Made by a program: the position numbers and the translations under genes
Notes under the pieces: model-generated
Told to the model about the DNA's origin: nothing
Database searches by the model: none
What the model saw: the letters and a program-made list of their open reading frames with translations, nothing else
Shown here: positions 1-7,936 of the stretch, one piece after another
Position numbering within the stretch: position 1 is the stretch's first letter
Layout: every line of letters begins with the position of its first letter
Assembly: GCA_026708645.1 (NCBI GenBank)
Contig: JAPOUM010000037.1
Span: 1 to 60,740 of the forward strand
Source of the DNA: Acidimicrobiaceae bacterium
GTDB taxonomy: Bacteria; Actinomycetota; Acidimicrobiia; Acidimicrobiales; Aldehydirespiratoraceae
Direction of reading: 5' to 3'
Length of the DNA: 60,740 bases

Positions 1-340
1 TCGGAGTCGTCACTGCTCGCCGCCGCCGACTGCCTTCACCGAAGAAGAACCAACTGGAGGCCAAATTGCAGCAGCCGGCACCCGGGGCGCAACAAGAACA
101 GCGTCGGCGCCGCCAAAAAATCGAACCAGAGAATTCTCTCATGACACCCTCCCCTCAACCTGAAAAAGTAGGATGTGCTCAAGAATGCTAACCACAACCC
201 ACAGGGAGACGCAAATCGTGGCCAAAACTCCAATCTTCGGACAGCATGCATGAGCAGACCAGCGTCAGAAGAGCTGATCGGCGGCCGGCCTGCCTTCGAT
301 CAGACGCCGGACCCGCAACGCGACAGGAGACAGCCCGCCG
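1..340. other. Left edge, no confident gene
   Basis: No gene is supported here. All three forward frames are open from the window edge for 120-190 bases (the longest ends at a TAA at 189-191), so this could be the tail of an upstream gene, but none of the short peptides resembles a known family. An AGGAGA a few bases before 341 is the ribosome binding site of the next gene. Confidence 0.4.
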
Positions 341-1273
341 ATGACTGAGCGCTTTCTGGTGACCGGCGCCGACGGATGCCTGGGCGCATGGGTGGTGCGC
401 CTGCTGCTCGACGAGGGCGCCGAGGTGGTCGCCTTCGACGTCGGCGCCAACGACCGGCGCCACGAACTCGTGTCCGGCGGCGCGCCGCTGGGCTTCCGAC
501 GGGTCGTCGGCGACATCACCGACCGGGCCGCCGTGGCAGAGACCCTCGCCGGCATCGACCGGGTGATACATCTGGCCGCCCTGCAGGTGCCGCTGTGCCG
601 GGCGGATCCCAGCACCGGTGCGGCGGTGAACGTTCAGGGCACGGTCAACATGTTCGAGGCGGCGCTAGAGCACGGCATCGCGCCGGTGGTCTACGCCTCG
701 AGCATCGCCGTCTACGGCACAGCCGACGACTACCCCAGCCCGGTGCTGTCGGCTGACGACGCTCTCAAGCCCACCACTCTCTACGGCGTTTACAAGGTGG
801 CCAACGAGCAGACAGCAGCGATCTACGCCGCCGACCACGGCTTGGCCTCGGTCGGCCTGCGGCCCCACACCGTCTATGGCGCCGGACGCGACCAGGGATT
901 GACGTCTCAGCCGACAGCGGCGATCGCCAGCGCTCTGCGCTCAGAGCCCTACTCGGTCGACTACGGCGGCGTGCTCGACTTCCAGTACGCCCGAGACGTC
1001 GCGAGAGTGTTCATCGCTGCGGCCCGCGCCGAGTTCTCGACGCCTGCGGCGCCGGTGCTCAACACGCGGGGCCATGTCACAGCGGTTTCAGACTTCGTGG
1101 ACCGGGTACGACGAATCACCGGTTTCGACGATCTGACCGCGGGCGCCGATCCGCTCCCGTTCCCTCATGCCGCGTCCCCTGCGGGCCTCGCCGATCTGCT
1201 GGGCGAGGTTGCGCCCACACCGCTCGACGACGCCATCGCCGAGACCGCCGGCATCCTCTCCGCGAGTCTCTAG
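341..1273 (+). CDS. NAD-dependent epimerase/dehydratase (extended SDR)
   Basis: A 310-residue extended short-chain dehydrogenase. The N-terminal Rossmann motif TGADGCLGAWV (residues 8-18) fits GxxGxxG, and the acidic residue of VVAFDVG (about 29-35) fits NAD preference. The catalytic pair lies in YGVYK (about 148-152), preceded by the serines of YASSIAVYG. The ATG follows an AGGAGA ribosome binding site. It lies upstream of fucU-like and fuconate genes, so it may oxidise or epimerise a sugar or sugar acid of the same pathway. The pathway's usual 2-keto-3-deoxy-L-fuconate dehydrogenase is a classical rather than extended SDR, so that assignment would be speculative. Substrate unknown. Confidence 0.85.
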   Translation: MTERFLVTGADGCLGAWVVRLLLDEGAEVVAFDVGANDRRHELVSGGAPLGFRRVVGDITDRAAVAETLAGIDRVIHLAALQVPLCRADPSTGAAVNVQGTVNMFEAALEHGIAPVVYASSIAVYGTADDYPSPVLSADDALKPTTLYGVYKVANEQTAAIYAADHGLASVGLRPHTVYGAGRDQGLTSQPTAAIASALRSEPYSVDYGGVLDFQYARDVARVFIAAARAEFSTPAAPVLNTRGHVTAVSDFVDRVRRITGFDDLTAGADPLPFPHAASPAGLADLLGEVAPTPLDDAIAETAGILSASL

Positions 1274-1368
1274 CGCGAGCCGCCGGGTCTCCAGCGCCGT
1301 CGGCTAGCCGCTCGGATGACTGTGCCGAGTCGCCGGGCGTGTCATGACGCCGGTCGTGCGGGCGCGCC

Positions 1369-1806
1369 TCATGCGGTTGCCGGAGTGACCCCTTTGCGAA
1401 GAATGACGTTGGCGTACGTGGCCGTCTCGCCTGTGGCCACGACGACTTGAGCTTGGGCCGCTTCGCCGTAGAAATTCCGCCGGCTGAGCATCCGCACCTG
1501 TGATCCCGTCGGCAGCCATGGACTGATCGTCTCCATCAGCCGCCCGCGGAAGGTCTCGTCGATGCTGTCGCCCGGCTCGGGCGCCATGAGGGCCGCGGGC
1601 GAGTCGTAGGAGTCCAGAGCGAGGAGTTCGAGGATCGCTCCGGCCAGAGGCACCACGCCCGCGGAGTCCAGTCTGTGCTCGCTCCCGTCGGAAAGCGACG
1701 CCGCGGGGAAGTGGGCGTCGCACAGCACGACGGTGTCGCCATGGCCCATGCGCCACAGGGCGGCGAGCAAGTCGGGCGTCAGCAACGGCGAGATCCCTCT
1801 CAGCAC
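1369..1806 (-). CDS. fucU: RbsD/FucU family sugar mutarotase
   Basis: A 145-residue protein beginning VLRGISPLLTPDLLAALW, the typical opening of FucU/RbsD mutarotases, followed by the family motif MGHGD and DAHFPA. These enzymes interconvert sugar anomers; FucU acts on L-fucose. The GTG start at 1806 is chosen because it matches the family N-terminus and has GGGAGG about 12 bases upstream; longer upstream reading adds an Arg/Cys-rich stretch unlike the family. The C-terminal half carries the conserved RRNFYGEAAQAQVVVATGE region. It is transcribed away from the ABC transporter and shares an approximately 500-base divergent regulatory region with it. A pyranase for another deoxy sugar is possible. 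Confidence 0.88.
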   Translation of the reverse strand: MLRGISPLLTPDLLAALWRMGHGDTVVLCDAHFPAASLSDGSEHRLDSAGVVPLAGAILELLALDSYDSPAALMAPEPGDSIDETFRGRLMETISPWLPTGSQVRMLSRRNFYGEAAQAQVVVATGETATYANVILRKGVTPATA

Positions 1807-2307
1807 AGCGGCGCAACGCCTCCCGATGCCGACCGGCGAGCAGAACCGCCGCTTCTCGCAACCACAAGACCATTGTATGCATCCCCGTGCGCATCCCATG
1901 CGCGACCGGACGCCCGTCCGTCGGCGCCGCAGCTCCGGAGCGCCCCGCCATCACCGCGAACGGTCGTCGCAGGATCTAGCGCCGGCAGGAAACAGGCGAT
2001 CTGAGGGGGCGAGGCGATCAGGCGGATGTTCCATGTTCCATGCCGAAATCGTCCATTCACCGGCGGTGATCATCGTCTCGGTCGCGAGGCGTCCGACCGA
2101 CTCGTTTGACGAAGTGCGCTCGGGGGCCTACAGTTGTGCCGTCGTGGAGGCAGCGGTGGAGGGCAAGAGCAGCAAGCTCGATGTGGCGGGCGTCAAGTCC
2201 GCCGCGACGCGCGGCCTGCGGTCCCGACGGCCCTCCGGAGAAGGTAATGCACATGTTGTGCAGCCTTGACGGCAAACCGTCCCAACAGAGGAAAGGAACC
2301 AACGGCA
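1807..2307. promoter_or_regulatory. Divergent regulatory region between fucU and the ABC operon
   Basis: About 500 bases with no credible gene. It must hold the promoters of fucU (leftward) and of the binding-protein gene (rightward). Two dyads stand out: TCACCG-G-CGGTGA at 2057-2069 and TGCACA-TGT-TGTGCA at 2248-2262, the latter ending 45 bases before the ATG. Either could be an operator for a sugar-responsive repressor; no regulator gene is in the window. Low-confidence inference from symmetry only. Confidence 0.4.
2248..2262. promoter_or_regulatory. Candidate operator palindrome upstream of the sugar ABC operon
   Basis: TGCACATGTTGTGCA: perfect 6-base arms around a 3-base centre, ending 45 bases upstream of the binding-protein start codon. 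The position suits a repressor site of the LacI or GntR type. It is an inference from symmetry and location. Confidence 0.35.
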
Positions 2308-4002
2308 ATGACAAATACAGCATGGAGGAAAACCAAAGCATGGCGCTTGCTCGCCGTGCTCTTGGCGTTCGCGATGCTCGCTGCAGCCTGCGGCGACGAT
2401 GACGACGACGACGACTCTGAGGCTGGGTCCGGCACCGCGACGACAGCGGCGCCATCGACACCCGATGACGACGGAGGCGACGCAGTAGCTGACGACGACG
2501 GCGACGAGCCCTCAATGTCCGAAGAGCCCGACGCAACCGCCGACGACGAGCCCTCAATGTCCGAAGAGCCCGACGCAACCGCCGACGACACGATGGCGGC
2601 GATGTCCTTCGACGGCGTCGACGTGGAAGTCCTCACTTTCACGGGCCCGCAGATCGCCGAGCCGCTCCAGCGCTACGCCCCGGTGTTCAACGAACTCACC
2701 GGCGCCAACGTGCAGGTGACCACGGTTCCCTTCGGCGAGCTCTACAACAACATCCTCACTGACGCTGCCACGGGCACCAACAGCTTCGACGCATGGGTGT
2801 TCGCGCCCCAGTGGATGGTCGACTTCGCCGTTCCGGGCTACATCGAGGACCTGACGGACCGAGTAGCGGCCGACGCGGACCTCCAATGGAACGACGTGGC
2901 CCCGTTCTTCCGCGACTTCTCCGCCACCTTCCAGGGCTCGGTCTACACGATCCCCCTCGACGGCGACTTCCACATGGTCTACTACCGCTCCGACGTGCTC
3001 GAGGAGGCCGGCTTGACCCCGCCGAGGACCTGGGACGAGTACCTCGAGGTCGCTGAGGCCGTGCATGGCCGCGACATGAACGGCGACGGCGAAGCCGACT
3101 ACGGAAGCTGCATCTCCAAGGCTCGCGGACAGCAGTCGTACTGGTGGATCACTTCGATAGCCGCCCCCTACGTCCAGAGCCAGGGCACCTCGGCCGGAGC
3201 GTTCTTCAACCTCGACGACTTCACGCCGCTGGTCAACAACGAGGGCTTCATCCGCGCGCTCGAGGTCTACGCCGCGACCGGCGAGTTCGGCCCGCCCGAT
3301 GAGAACAACCTCGGCGTCGGCGACACCCGAGGCCTGTTCACCACAGGCCGCTGCGCTTTGACGCTCGACTGGGGCGACATCGGCACCCTCGCCGCCGACG
3401 CGGAAACCTCCACGGTCGTCGACTTGGTCGGCTCACTGGTGACGCCGGGCAGCGAGGAGGTCATCGACGCGAGCGGCAGTCTCGTGCCGTGCGACTCCAG
3501 CACTTGTCCCCACGCGGTGGACGGCGTGAACTACGCCCCGTTCGCCTCGTTCGGCGGATGGTCCGGCGGCATCAACGCCAACAGCGACGACATCACGAAG
3601 GACGCGGCATTCGCGTTCCTCTCTTACGTCTCGCAGCCGGAGCGGTCCAACCAGGACGTCACTGTGGGCGCCACCGGATTCAACCCCTACCGGATCTCGC
3701 AGTTCGAGAACATCGACAACTGGGTCACCGCAGGCATGAGCCAAGAGGCGGCTGAGGATTATCTGGGTGCCATCGGCGCCAGCCTCGCCAGCCCCAACAT
3801 GGTGCTCGACATCCGCGTGCCGCAGAACCAGAGGTACCAGCAGGTAGTGCTCGACACGGTGCTCGCCCAGTTCATCGCCGGCGAGTTCGACGCTGCGGAG
3901 GCCGCCTCTGCGATCTACGACCAGTGGGAGGAGATCACAGACGAGATCGGCCGCGAGGGCCAGCTGTCGGCGTACCGCAACACACTCAACGTCACACGCT
4001 GA
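2308..4002 (+). CDS. Sugar ABC transporter substrate-binding lipoprotein
   Basis: A 564-residue family 1 extracellular solute-binding protein (UgpB/MalE type). The chosen ATG has GAGGAAAGGA upstream. Residues 7-27 form a signal peptide ending in the lipobox LAAAC (lipidated Cys28), so the protein is anchored outside the membrane. A long acidic linker follows: a run of seven Asp, then two direct copies of a 14-residue DEPSMSEEPDATAD unit encoded by a 42-base tandem repeat. The binding domain starts near residue 100 (VDVEVLTFTGPQIAEPLQRYAPVFNELTG) and contains typical segments such as YTIPLDGDFHMVYYR and GLFTTGRCALTLDWG. It is larger than most relatives. Linkage to fucU and fuconate genes suggests L-fucose, a related deoxy sugar or a fucoside as ligand. 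Confidence 0.92.
   Translation: MTNTAWRKTKAWRLLAVLLAFAMLAAACGDDDDDDDSEAGSGTATTAAPSTPDDDGGDAVADDDGDEPSMSEEPDATADDEPSMSEEPDATADDTMAAMSFDGVDVEVLTFTGPQIAEPLQRYAPVFNELTGANVQVTTVPFGELYNNILTDAATGTNSFDAWVFAPQWMVDFAVPGYIEDLTDRVAADADLQWNDVAPFFRDFSATFQGSVYTIPLDGDFHMVYYRSDVLEEAGLTPPRTWDEYLEVAEAVHGRDMNGDGEADYGSCISKARGQQSYWWITSIAAPYVQSQGTSAGAFFNLDDFTPLVNNEGFIRALEVYAATGEFGPPDENNLGVGDTRGLFTTGRCALTLDWGDIGTLAADAETSTVVDLVGSLVTPGSEEVIDASGSLVPCDSSTCPHAVDGVNYAPFASFGGWSGGINANSDDITKDAAFAFLSYVSQPERSNQDVTVGATGFNPYRISQFENIDNWVTAGMSQEAAEDYLGAIGASLASPNMVLDIRVPQNQRYQQVVLDTVLAQFIAGEFDAAEAASAIYDQWEEITDEIGREGQLSAYRNTLNVTR
2503..2588 (+). repeat. 42-bp direct repeat in lipoprotein linker
   Basis: Two adjacent copies of a 42-base unit encode the acidic 14-residue linker segment of the substrate-binding lipoprotein. 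Because the unit is a multiple of three, copy number changes would alter linker length without breaking the frame. Confidence 0.85.
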
Positions 4003-4047
4003 CGGCCGTCGACAGACAACCACTAGGTAACAACTAAGTAACCGCTG

Positions 4048-4128
4048 AAGACCGCAGCCCCCCGGGCAGAGCAGCCTCGGAACTCATCCCTCCTCCGAGG
4101 CTGCCGCCCGTGCGGGGCGCGGTCTTTT
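4048..4128 (+). terminator. Nested hairpin terminator/attenuator between binding protein and permeases
   Basis: An outer stem AAGACCGC (4048-4055) / GCGGTCTT (4119-4126) ends in a short T run. Inside it is a perfect 10-bp stem GCAGCCTCGG (4071-4080) / CCGAGGCTGC (4095-4104) with a 14-base loop. It lies about 45 bases after the binding-protein stop and before the permease genes. Such structures typically cause partial termination or protect the upstream mRNA, giving more binding protein than membrane components. Confidence 0.7.
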
Positions 4129-4206
4129 GCGGGCTTGCGATTTTTGTTTAGTTTGTTTTGCTCGCAGTGATCAGCGAGAAGAGCGAGGGAGAGCGAGGAG
4201 CTGGCT

Positions 4207-5358
4207 TTGGCTGAGACTGACATCGACAAAACCGGGCACGAACCGGCGAGCCGCGATGTCGAGTTGTTCGCGCATGACACTGCCTCCAAGCGCCTGCTTC
4301 TGAGCCCGACGGTGCTGCTGGTCATATTTCTGAGCGTCGTGCCGCTCCTCTTCTCGGGGTATCTCGCCCTCTCCCGGTTTCGTTTCGTCAGGGGAGGGTT
4401 CGAGGTCAATTTCATCGGTTTCGACAATTTCGAGAAGCTGTTGGTCGGCAGCCAGCAGCGGCGCTTCGTCGGCAACTTGGAACAGACGCCGTGGTGGGCT
4501 TGGGCACTGATCGCGCTCTTCGTGGCGGCGCAGGCCGTGATGGCGGTGCAAGCGGTGCGCCGCAGCCCCGGTCACCGGGTGCGCACGGCTGTGTTGCGCA
4601 TGGTGGTGCTGGCCGTCACCGCCGTCCTGGTCTACGTGGCGGTGCGCAGCCTCACTGGCGAAGGCATCCCGGGCACTCTCGTGGTCACTCTGGTGTTCGT
4701 GTTCCTGGGGGTCGCGTTGCAGTACTTCCTGGGGCTGGGACTAGCGCTAGTGGCGGCGCAGCAGCTCAGAGGCCGGCGGCTCTTCAGGACCCTCTATCTG
4801 ATCCCGATGATCGTCACGCCCGTGGGCGCGGCTTTCCTGTTCCGGATGGTCACCGACACCAGCAAGGGGCCGCTGGAGCCACTATGGAAGCTGGCATTCG
4901 GCGACAGCGACTTCACCTGGGTCAACGAGCCGTGGCCCGCGCGCATCGCCATAGTGCTCGCCGACACTTGGCAGTGGACGCCTTTCATGTTCGTGATCCT
5001 GCTGGCCGCGGTCGAGAGCCTCCCGCCGGAGTTGACCGAGGCCGCCAAAGTGGACGGCGCCCGGGCCTGGTCGCAGTTCTGGCTGGTGACCTTCCCCCAA
5101 TTGATCCCCGTGTCGCTCACTCTGGTGCTGATCCGCTCGATAGAGGCATTCAAGATCGTCGACCTGCCTCAGGTGCTCACCGGCGGCGGTCCCGGCACCG
5201 CCACGGAGTCACTGTCGCTGCAGGCGCTGCTCGAGTGGCGGGCCGTCAACCTCGGCGGCTCGGCGGCATTGGCCTACGTGCTTCTGTTCGTCACCACCTT
5301 CGTTGCGCTGCTCATCGTCAACTACGGTCGCCGCCGCGCCGTGGCGAGGTTCACATGA
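4207..5358 (+). CDS. Sugar ABC transporter permease (MalF/UgpA type)
   Basis: A 383-residue integral membrane permease. A TTG start is used: GAGGAG at 4195-4200 is well placed and no better ATG exists. The first transmembrane segment (LLLSPTVLLVIFLSVVPLLFSGYLAL) and the GFDNFEKLL signature match the MalF type. The EAA loop that contacts the ATPase (ELTEAAKVDGARAWSQFWLV) is near residues 275-295. It is about 90 residues longer than usual because an extra region with two predicted membrane segments (WAWALIALFVAAQAVMAV and MVVLAVTAVLVYVAV) lies between FEKLL and the conserved core. The stop overlaps the ATG of a mini-ORF (ATGA, 5355-5358). Confidence 0.92.
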   Translation: MAETDIDKTGHEPASRDVELFAHDTASKRLLLSPTVLLVIFLSVVPLLFSGYLALSRFRFVRGGFEVNFIGFDNFEKLLVGSQQRRFVGNLEQTPWWAWALIALFVAAQAVMAVQAVRRSPGHRVRTAVLRMVVLAVTAVLVYVAVRSLTGEGIPGTLVVTLVFVFLGVALQYFLGLGLALVAAQQLRGRRLFRTLYLIPMIVTPVGAAFLFRMVTDTSKGPLEPLWKLAFGDSDFTWVNEPWPARIAIVLADTWQWTPFMFVILLAAVESLPPELTEAAKVDGARAWSQFWLVTFPQLIPVSLTLVLIRSIEAFKIVDLPQVLTGGGPGTATESLSLQALLEWRAVNLGGSAALAYVLLFVTTFVALLIVNYGRRRAVARFT

Positions 5359-5450
5359 GCGCGAGCGCGAGTGTGAGCACGGGCACGAGCATGGGCTTGA
5401 ACACGGGCGCTAACGAAAGTACGGGCATGAGCGAAAGCACGAGAGCATGA
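5355..5450 (+). CDS. Possible 31-residue Ser/Thr-rich coupled mini-ORF
   Basis: An ATG overlapping the upstream permease stop (ATGA, 5355-5358) opens a 31-codon frame that ends in another ATGA (5447-5450) overlapping the next permease start. The peptide is low-complexity (mostly Ser, Thr, Gly, Ala, Met) and is encoded by a degenerate run of GAGC, ACGGGC and AGCACG units. It may serve only to carry ribosomes from one permease cistron to the next, or be a by-product of repeat expansion in the intergenic gap. Not recognised as a family; whether it is translated is unknown. Confidence 0.35.
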   Translation: MSASASVSTGTSMGLNTGANESTGMSESTRA

Positions 5451-6604
5451 ACGCGAGCACGACCATGAGCGAAAGCACGCAAATCAGCGCCGACCCGCCG
5501 AAGACGGTGACGGAGACGGCAGCAGCGACGGAAGCCCAGCCGGGCTGGGGTCGGGCACTGTTCGGACTCGGGCGCAACGGCGGCGGGAGGTCGCGGCTCG
5601 CTCACGATCCCCTGGCGCTCAGCCCGAGGGCCCGTGCGGGGGCTTATGCGGTGCTCGTGGCCTGGTCGCTGATCGTGCTGTTCCCGATCTACTGGATGAT
5701 CACCACATCGTTCAAGACCCCGCTCGACGTGAACAGCGGACCCGTCTACCTTCCCGGCGTCGACTTCGAGGGGACCACCGAGGCCTGGGACTACATCATC
5801 AACGAGGAACCCCAGACGACTAGGGCGTTCGTCAACACGGTGGTCGTGGGAGTGGTCAGCTCGCTGCTCACCCTGGTGTTGGGCGCCTCAGCGTCCTACG
5901 GGCTGTCTCGGCTGGAGTTCCGTCCCCGCCTCGCGTCGGTAGTGGCCTTCCTCGCGGGCATCGCAGTAGCCGTGGCGACCACCATCGCAGGCCTGGCCTG
6001 GCAGATGGGCATACTGCTCGGCTTGGCGTTCTTCGCCGCATCGATCGCCACTTGGGCGCGTCGCTTCGAATTCAGGCTCAGCAACGACGACATCGCCTTC
6101 TGGCTCATCTCTCAGCGGATCCTGCCCCCGATCGCGGTGGTGCTGCCGCTCTACGTGTTCTTCCAGCAGCTGCAGCTGCTGGACACCCGCACGGCGCTGA
6201 TCGTCACCTACGTCGGAGCGAACGTGCCGATAGCCATCTGGCTGCTGCGCGACTTCTTCGCCGGCATCCCCGTGCATCTCGAGGAGGCCGCGGCGATCGA
6301 CGGCGCCACGCGGCCGCAGACCTTCTGGTTCGTGGTGCTGCCAGCCGCCGTCCCCGGACTGGTCGCCACTTTCTTGTTCATCATGGTGTTCGCGTGGAAC
6401 GAGTTCCTCATCGCCAGCGTCCTCACTTCCGCCGACGCCCAGACCATGCCGATGCTCGTAGTCGCCCAGAACGCCACACGCGGCCCGCAGTGGTGGAACA
6501 TGTCGGTGCTGATACTCATAATGTCGCTGCCGGTGATCTTGATGGCCGGTTTCTTGGAGAGGTTCATAGCGCGCGGGCTGCTAGTCGGGGCAGTCAAGGG
6601 CTAG
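5447..6604 (+). CDS. Sugar ABC transporter permease (MalG type)
   Basis: A 385-residue permease, partner of the preceding one. The first 65 residues are cytoplasmic and low-complexity, then AYAVLVAWSLIVLFPIYWMITTSFKTP marks the first membrane span and start of the MalG fold. ISQRILPPIAVVLPLYVFF and the EAA loop HLEEAAAIDGATRPQTFWFVVLP (about 277-299) are conserved. As in its partner, there is an insertion (about residues 160-210) with two extra predicted membrane spans, between SRLEF and NDDIAFWLISQR. The start at 5447 forms an ATGA junction; a second in-frame ATG at 5465 is possible. Confidence 0.92.
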   Translation: MNASTTMSESTQISADPPKTVTETAAATEAQPGWGRALFGLGRNGGGRSRLAHDPLALSPRARAGAYAVLVAWSLIVLFPIYWMITTSFKTPLDVNSGPVYLPGVDFEGTTEAWDYIINEEPQTTRAFVNTVVVGVVSSLLTLVLGASASYGLSRLEFRPRLASVVAFLAGIAVAVATTIAGLAWQMGILLGLAFFAASIATWARRFEFRLSNDDIAFWLISQRILPPIAVVLPLYVFFQQLQLLDTRTALIVTYVGANVPIAIWLLRDFFAGIPVHLEEAAAIDGATRPQTFWFVVLPAAVPGLVATFLFIMVFAWNEFLIASVLTSADAQTMPMLVVAQNATRGPQWWNMSVLILIMSLPVILMAGFLERFIARGLLVGAVKG

Positions 6605-6649
6605 CCGCAGGCAGTATCAGCGCAAGCATTAGCAGGAGGAGAAGATTTT

Positions 6650-7828
6650 ATGGCCGGGATGAACCTCGACGGGGTGGGCAAGACCTACCCGGACGGCACG
6701 AGGGCTGTGCGCAGCGTGAACATGACCGTCGAGGACGGCGAATTCATGGTGCTCGTAGGGCCGTCAGGATGCGGCAAGACCACCGTGCTGCGCATGATGG
6801 CAGGCCTCGAGAGCGTCACCGAGGGGACCCTGTCGATAGGCGACCGGGTGGTCAACGGGCTCCCGCCGCGTGAGCGCGACATCGTCATGGTCTTTCAGAA
6901 TTATGCGCTCTATCCCCATATGACGGTGGCGGAGAACATCGGGTTCGGGCTGCGGCTGCAGAAGGTCCCCAAGGCCGAGAGAGCCGAGCGAGTCAAAGAA
7001 GTCGCCGAGATGCTCGAGATCATCGACATCATCGACAAGAAGCCGAAGGCCCTGTCGGGCGGGCAGCGTCAACGGGTGGCGATGGGCCGGGCGATAGTCC
7101 GCCGTCCGTCGGCTTTCCTGATGGACGAGCCGCTCTCCAACCTCGACGCGAAGCTGCGTGTTCAGATGCGCTCGGAGTTGATCCAGCTCCACTCCCGGCT
7201 GAACGTGACCACCGTGTATGTGACCCACGACCAGGTGGAGGCGATGACGATGGGCGACCGCGTGGCGGTGCTGCGCTCCGTCGGCGGGGAGGGTCAACGT
7301 CCCAACCTGCAGCAGGTAGGCACGCCGCAGGAGCTCTACGAGCAGCCGGCGAACCTGTTCGTCGCCGGATTCATCGGCAGCCCGTCCATGAACTTCATAG
7401 AGACGAACATGGAGACGCAAGGCTCCGAGGTGTCCTTCATGCTCGGCGTCGACCGGGTGGTGCTGCCTGCCGGCGTGGTCGAATCGACGCCCCGGCTGCT
7501 GAACCGCGACACTCCGGTGATCGTGGGTTTCAGGCCCGAGTCCTTGAGTCTGCGCAAGAGCCACGACCACCCGAATGTGACGGTCACGGGCACGGCGGAG
7601 GTGACGGAGTATCTGGGCGCCGCTGCGCACATCACTTTCCGCAAGGCGGTGGGCATCGCCGTCGTGTCCCACCACACCGACCGTTCCACGGCTGACGCCG
7701 AGCGTCACGGTTTCGTCGCCCAAGTCGAGACCGACAGTATGCCTCAGACAGGAGATCGTGTCGAGTTCTTCTTGAGGCCGGAGCACTTCCACTTCTTCGA
7801 CCCCGAAGACGGGCGCTCGCTGCGGTGA
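6650..7828 (+). CDS. Sugar ABC transporter ATP-binding protein (MalK/UgpC type)
   Basis: A 392-residue ATPase that powers the preceding importer. Walker A GPSGCGKTT (about 37-45), Q-loop VMVFQNYALYPHMTV, signature LSGGQRQRVAMGRA (about 133-146), Walker B FLMDEPLSNLD and the H-loop VYVTHDQVEA are intact. A TOBE-type C-terminal domain follows, with the usual GTPQELYEQPANLFVAGFIGSPSMNF linker. An AGGAGGAG ribosome binding site precedes the ATG. The C-terminal regulatory region resembles multi-sugar transport ATPases. Confidence 0.96.
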   Translation: MAGMNLDGVGKTYPDGTRAVRSVNMTVEDGEFMVLVGPSGCGKTTVLRMMAGLESVTEGTLSIGDRVVNGLPPRERDIVMVFQNYALYPHMTVAENIGFGLRLQKVPKAERAERVKEVAEMLEIIDIIDKKPKALSGGQRQRVAMGRAIVRRPSAFLMDEPLSNLDAKLRVQMRSELIQLHSRLNVTTVYVTHDQVEAMTMGDRVAVLRSVGGEGQRPNLQQVGTPQELYEQPANLFVAGFIGSPSMNFIETNMETQGSEVSFMLGVDRVVLPAGVVESTPRLLNRDTPVIVGFRPESLSLRKSHDHPNVTVTGTAEVTEYLGAAAHITFRKAVGIAVVSHHTDRSTADAERHGFVAQVETDSMPQTGDRVEFFLRPEHFHFFDPEDGRSLR

Positions 7829-7830
7829 TC

Positions 7831-7930
7831 CGCGACTCGCCAGTCGAGCGACCGAAGCGCAGATCGACGGCTCGCCAATAAAGACGATTCGCCAGTCGAA
7901 TGACTCGCCAATAAAACGACCAAAGCGCAG
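7831..7930 (+). repeat. Repeated CTCGCCAGTCGA / CTCGCCAATAAA units
   Basis: The gap before the fuconate dehydratase gene holds imperfect copies of two short motifs: CGCCAGTCGA (two copies, near 7838 and 7890) and CTCGCCAATAAA followed by ACGA (two copies, near 7871 and 7904), plus ACCGAAGCGCAG / ACCAAAGCGCAG. The arrangement is a degenerate duplication of an approximately 60-base block. It could be regulatory or simply duplicated sequence. Confidence 0.6.
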
Positions 7931-7936
7931 GATGCA

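Noticed and set aside
2057..2642. Long minus-strand frames rich in Arg and Ser opposite the lipoprotein gene
   Set aside because: They are antisense shadows of the GC-rich lipoprotein signal and acidic linker; no start or family resemblance.
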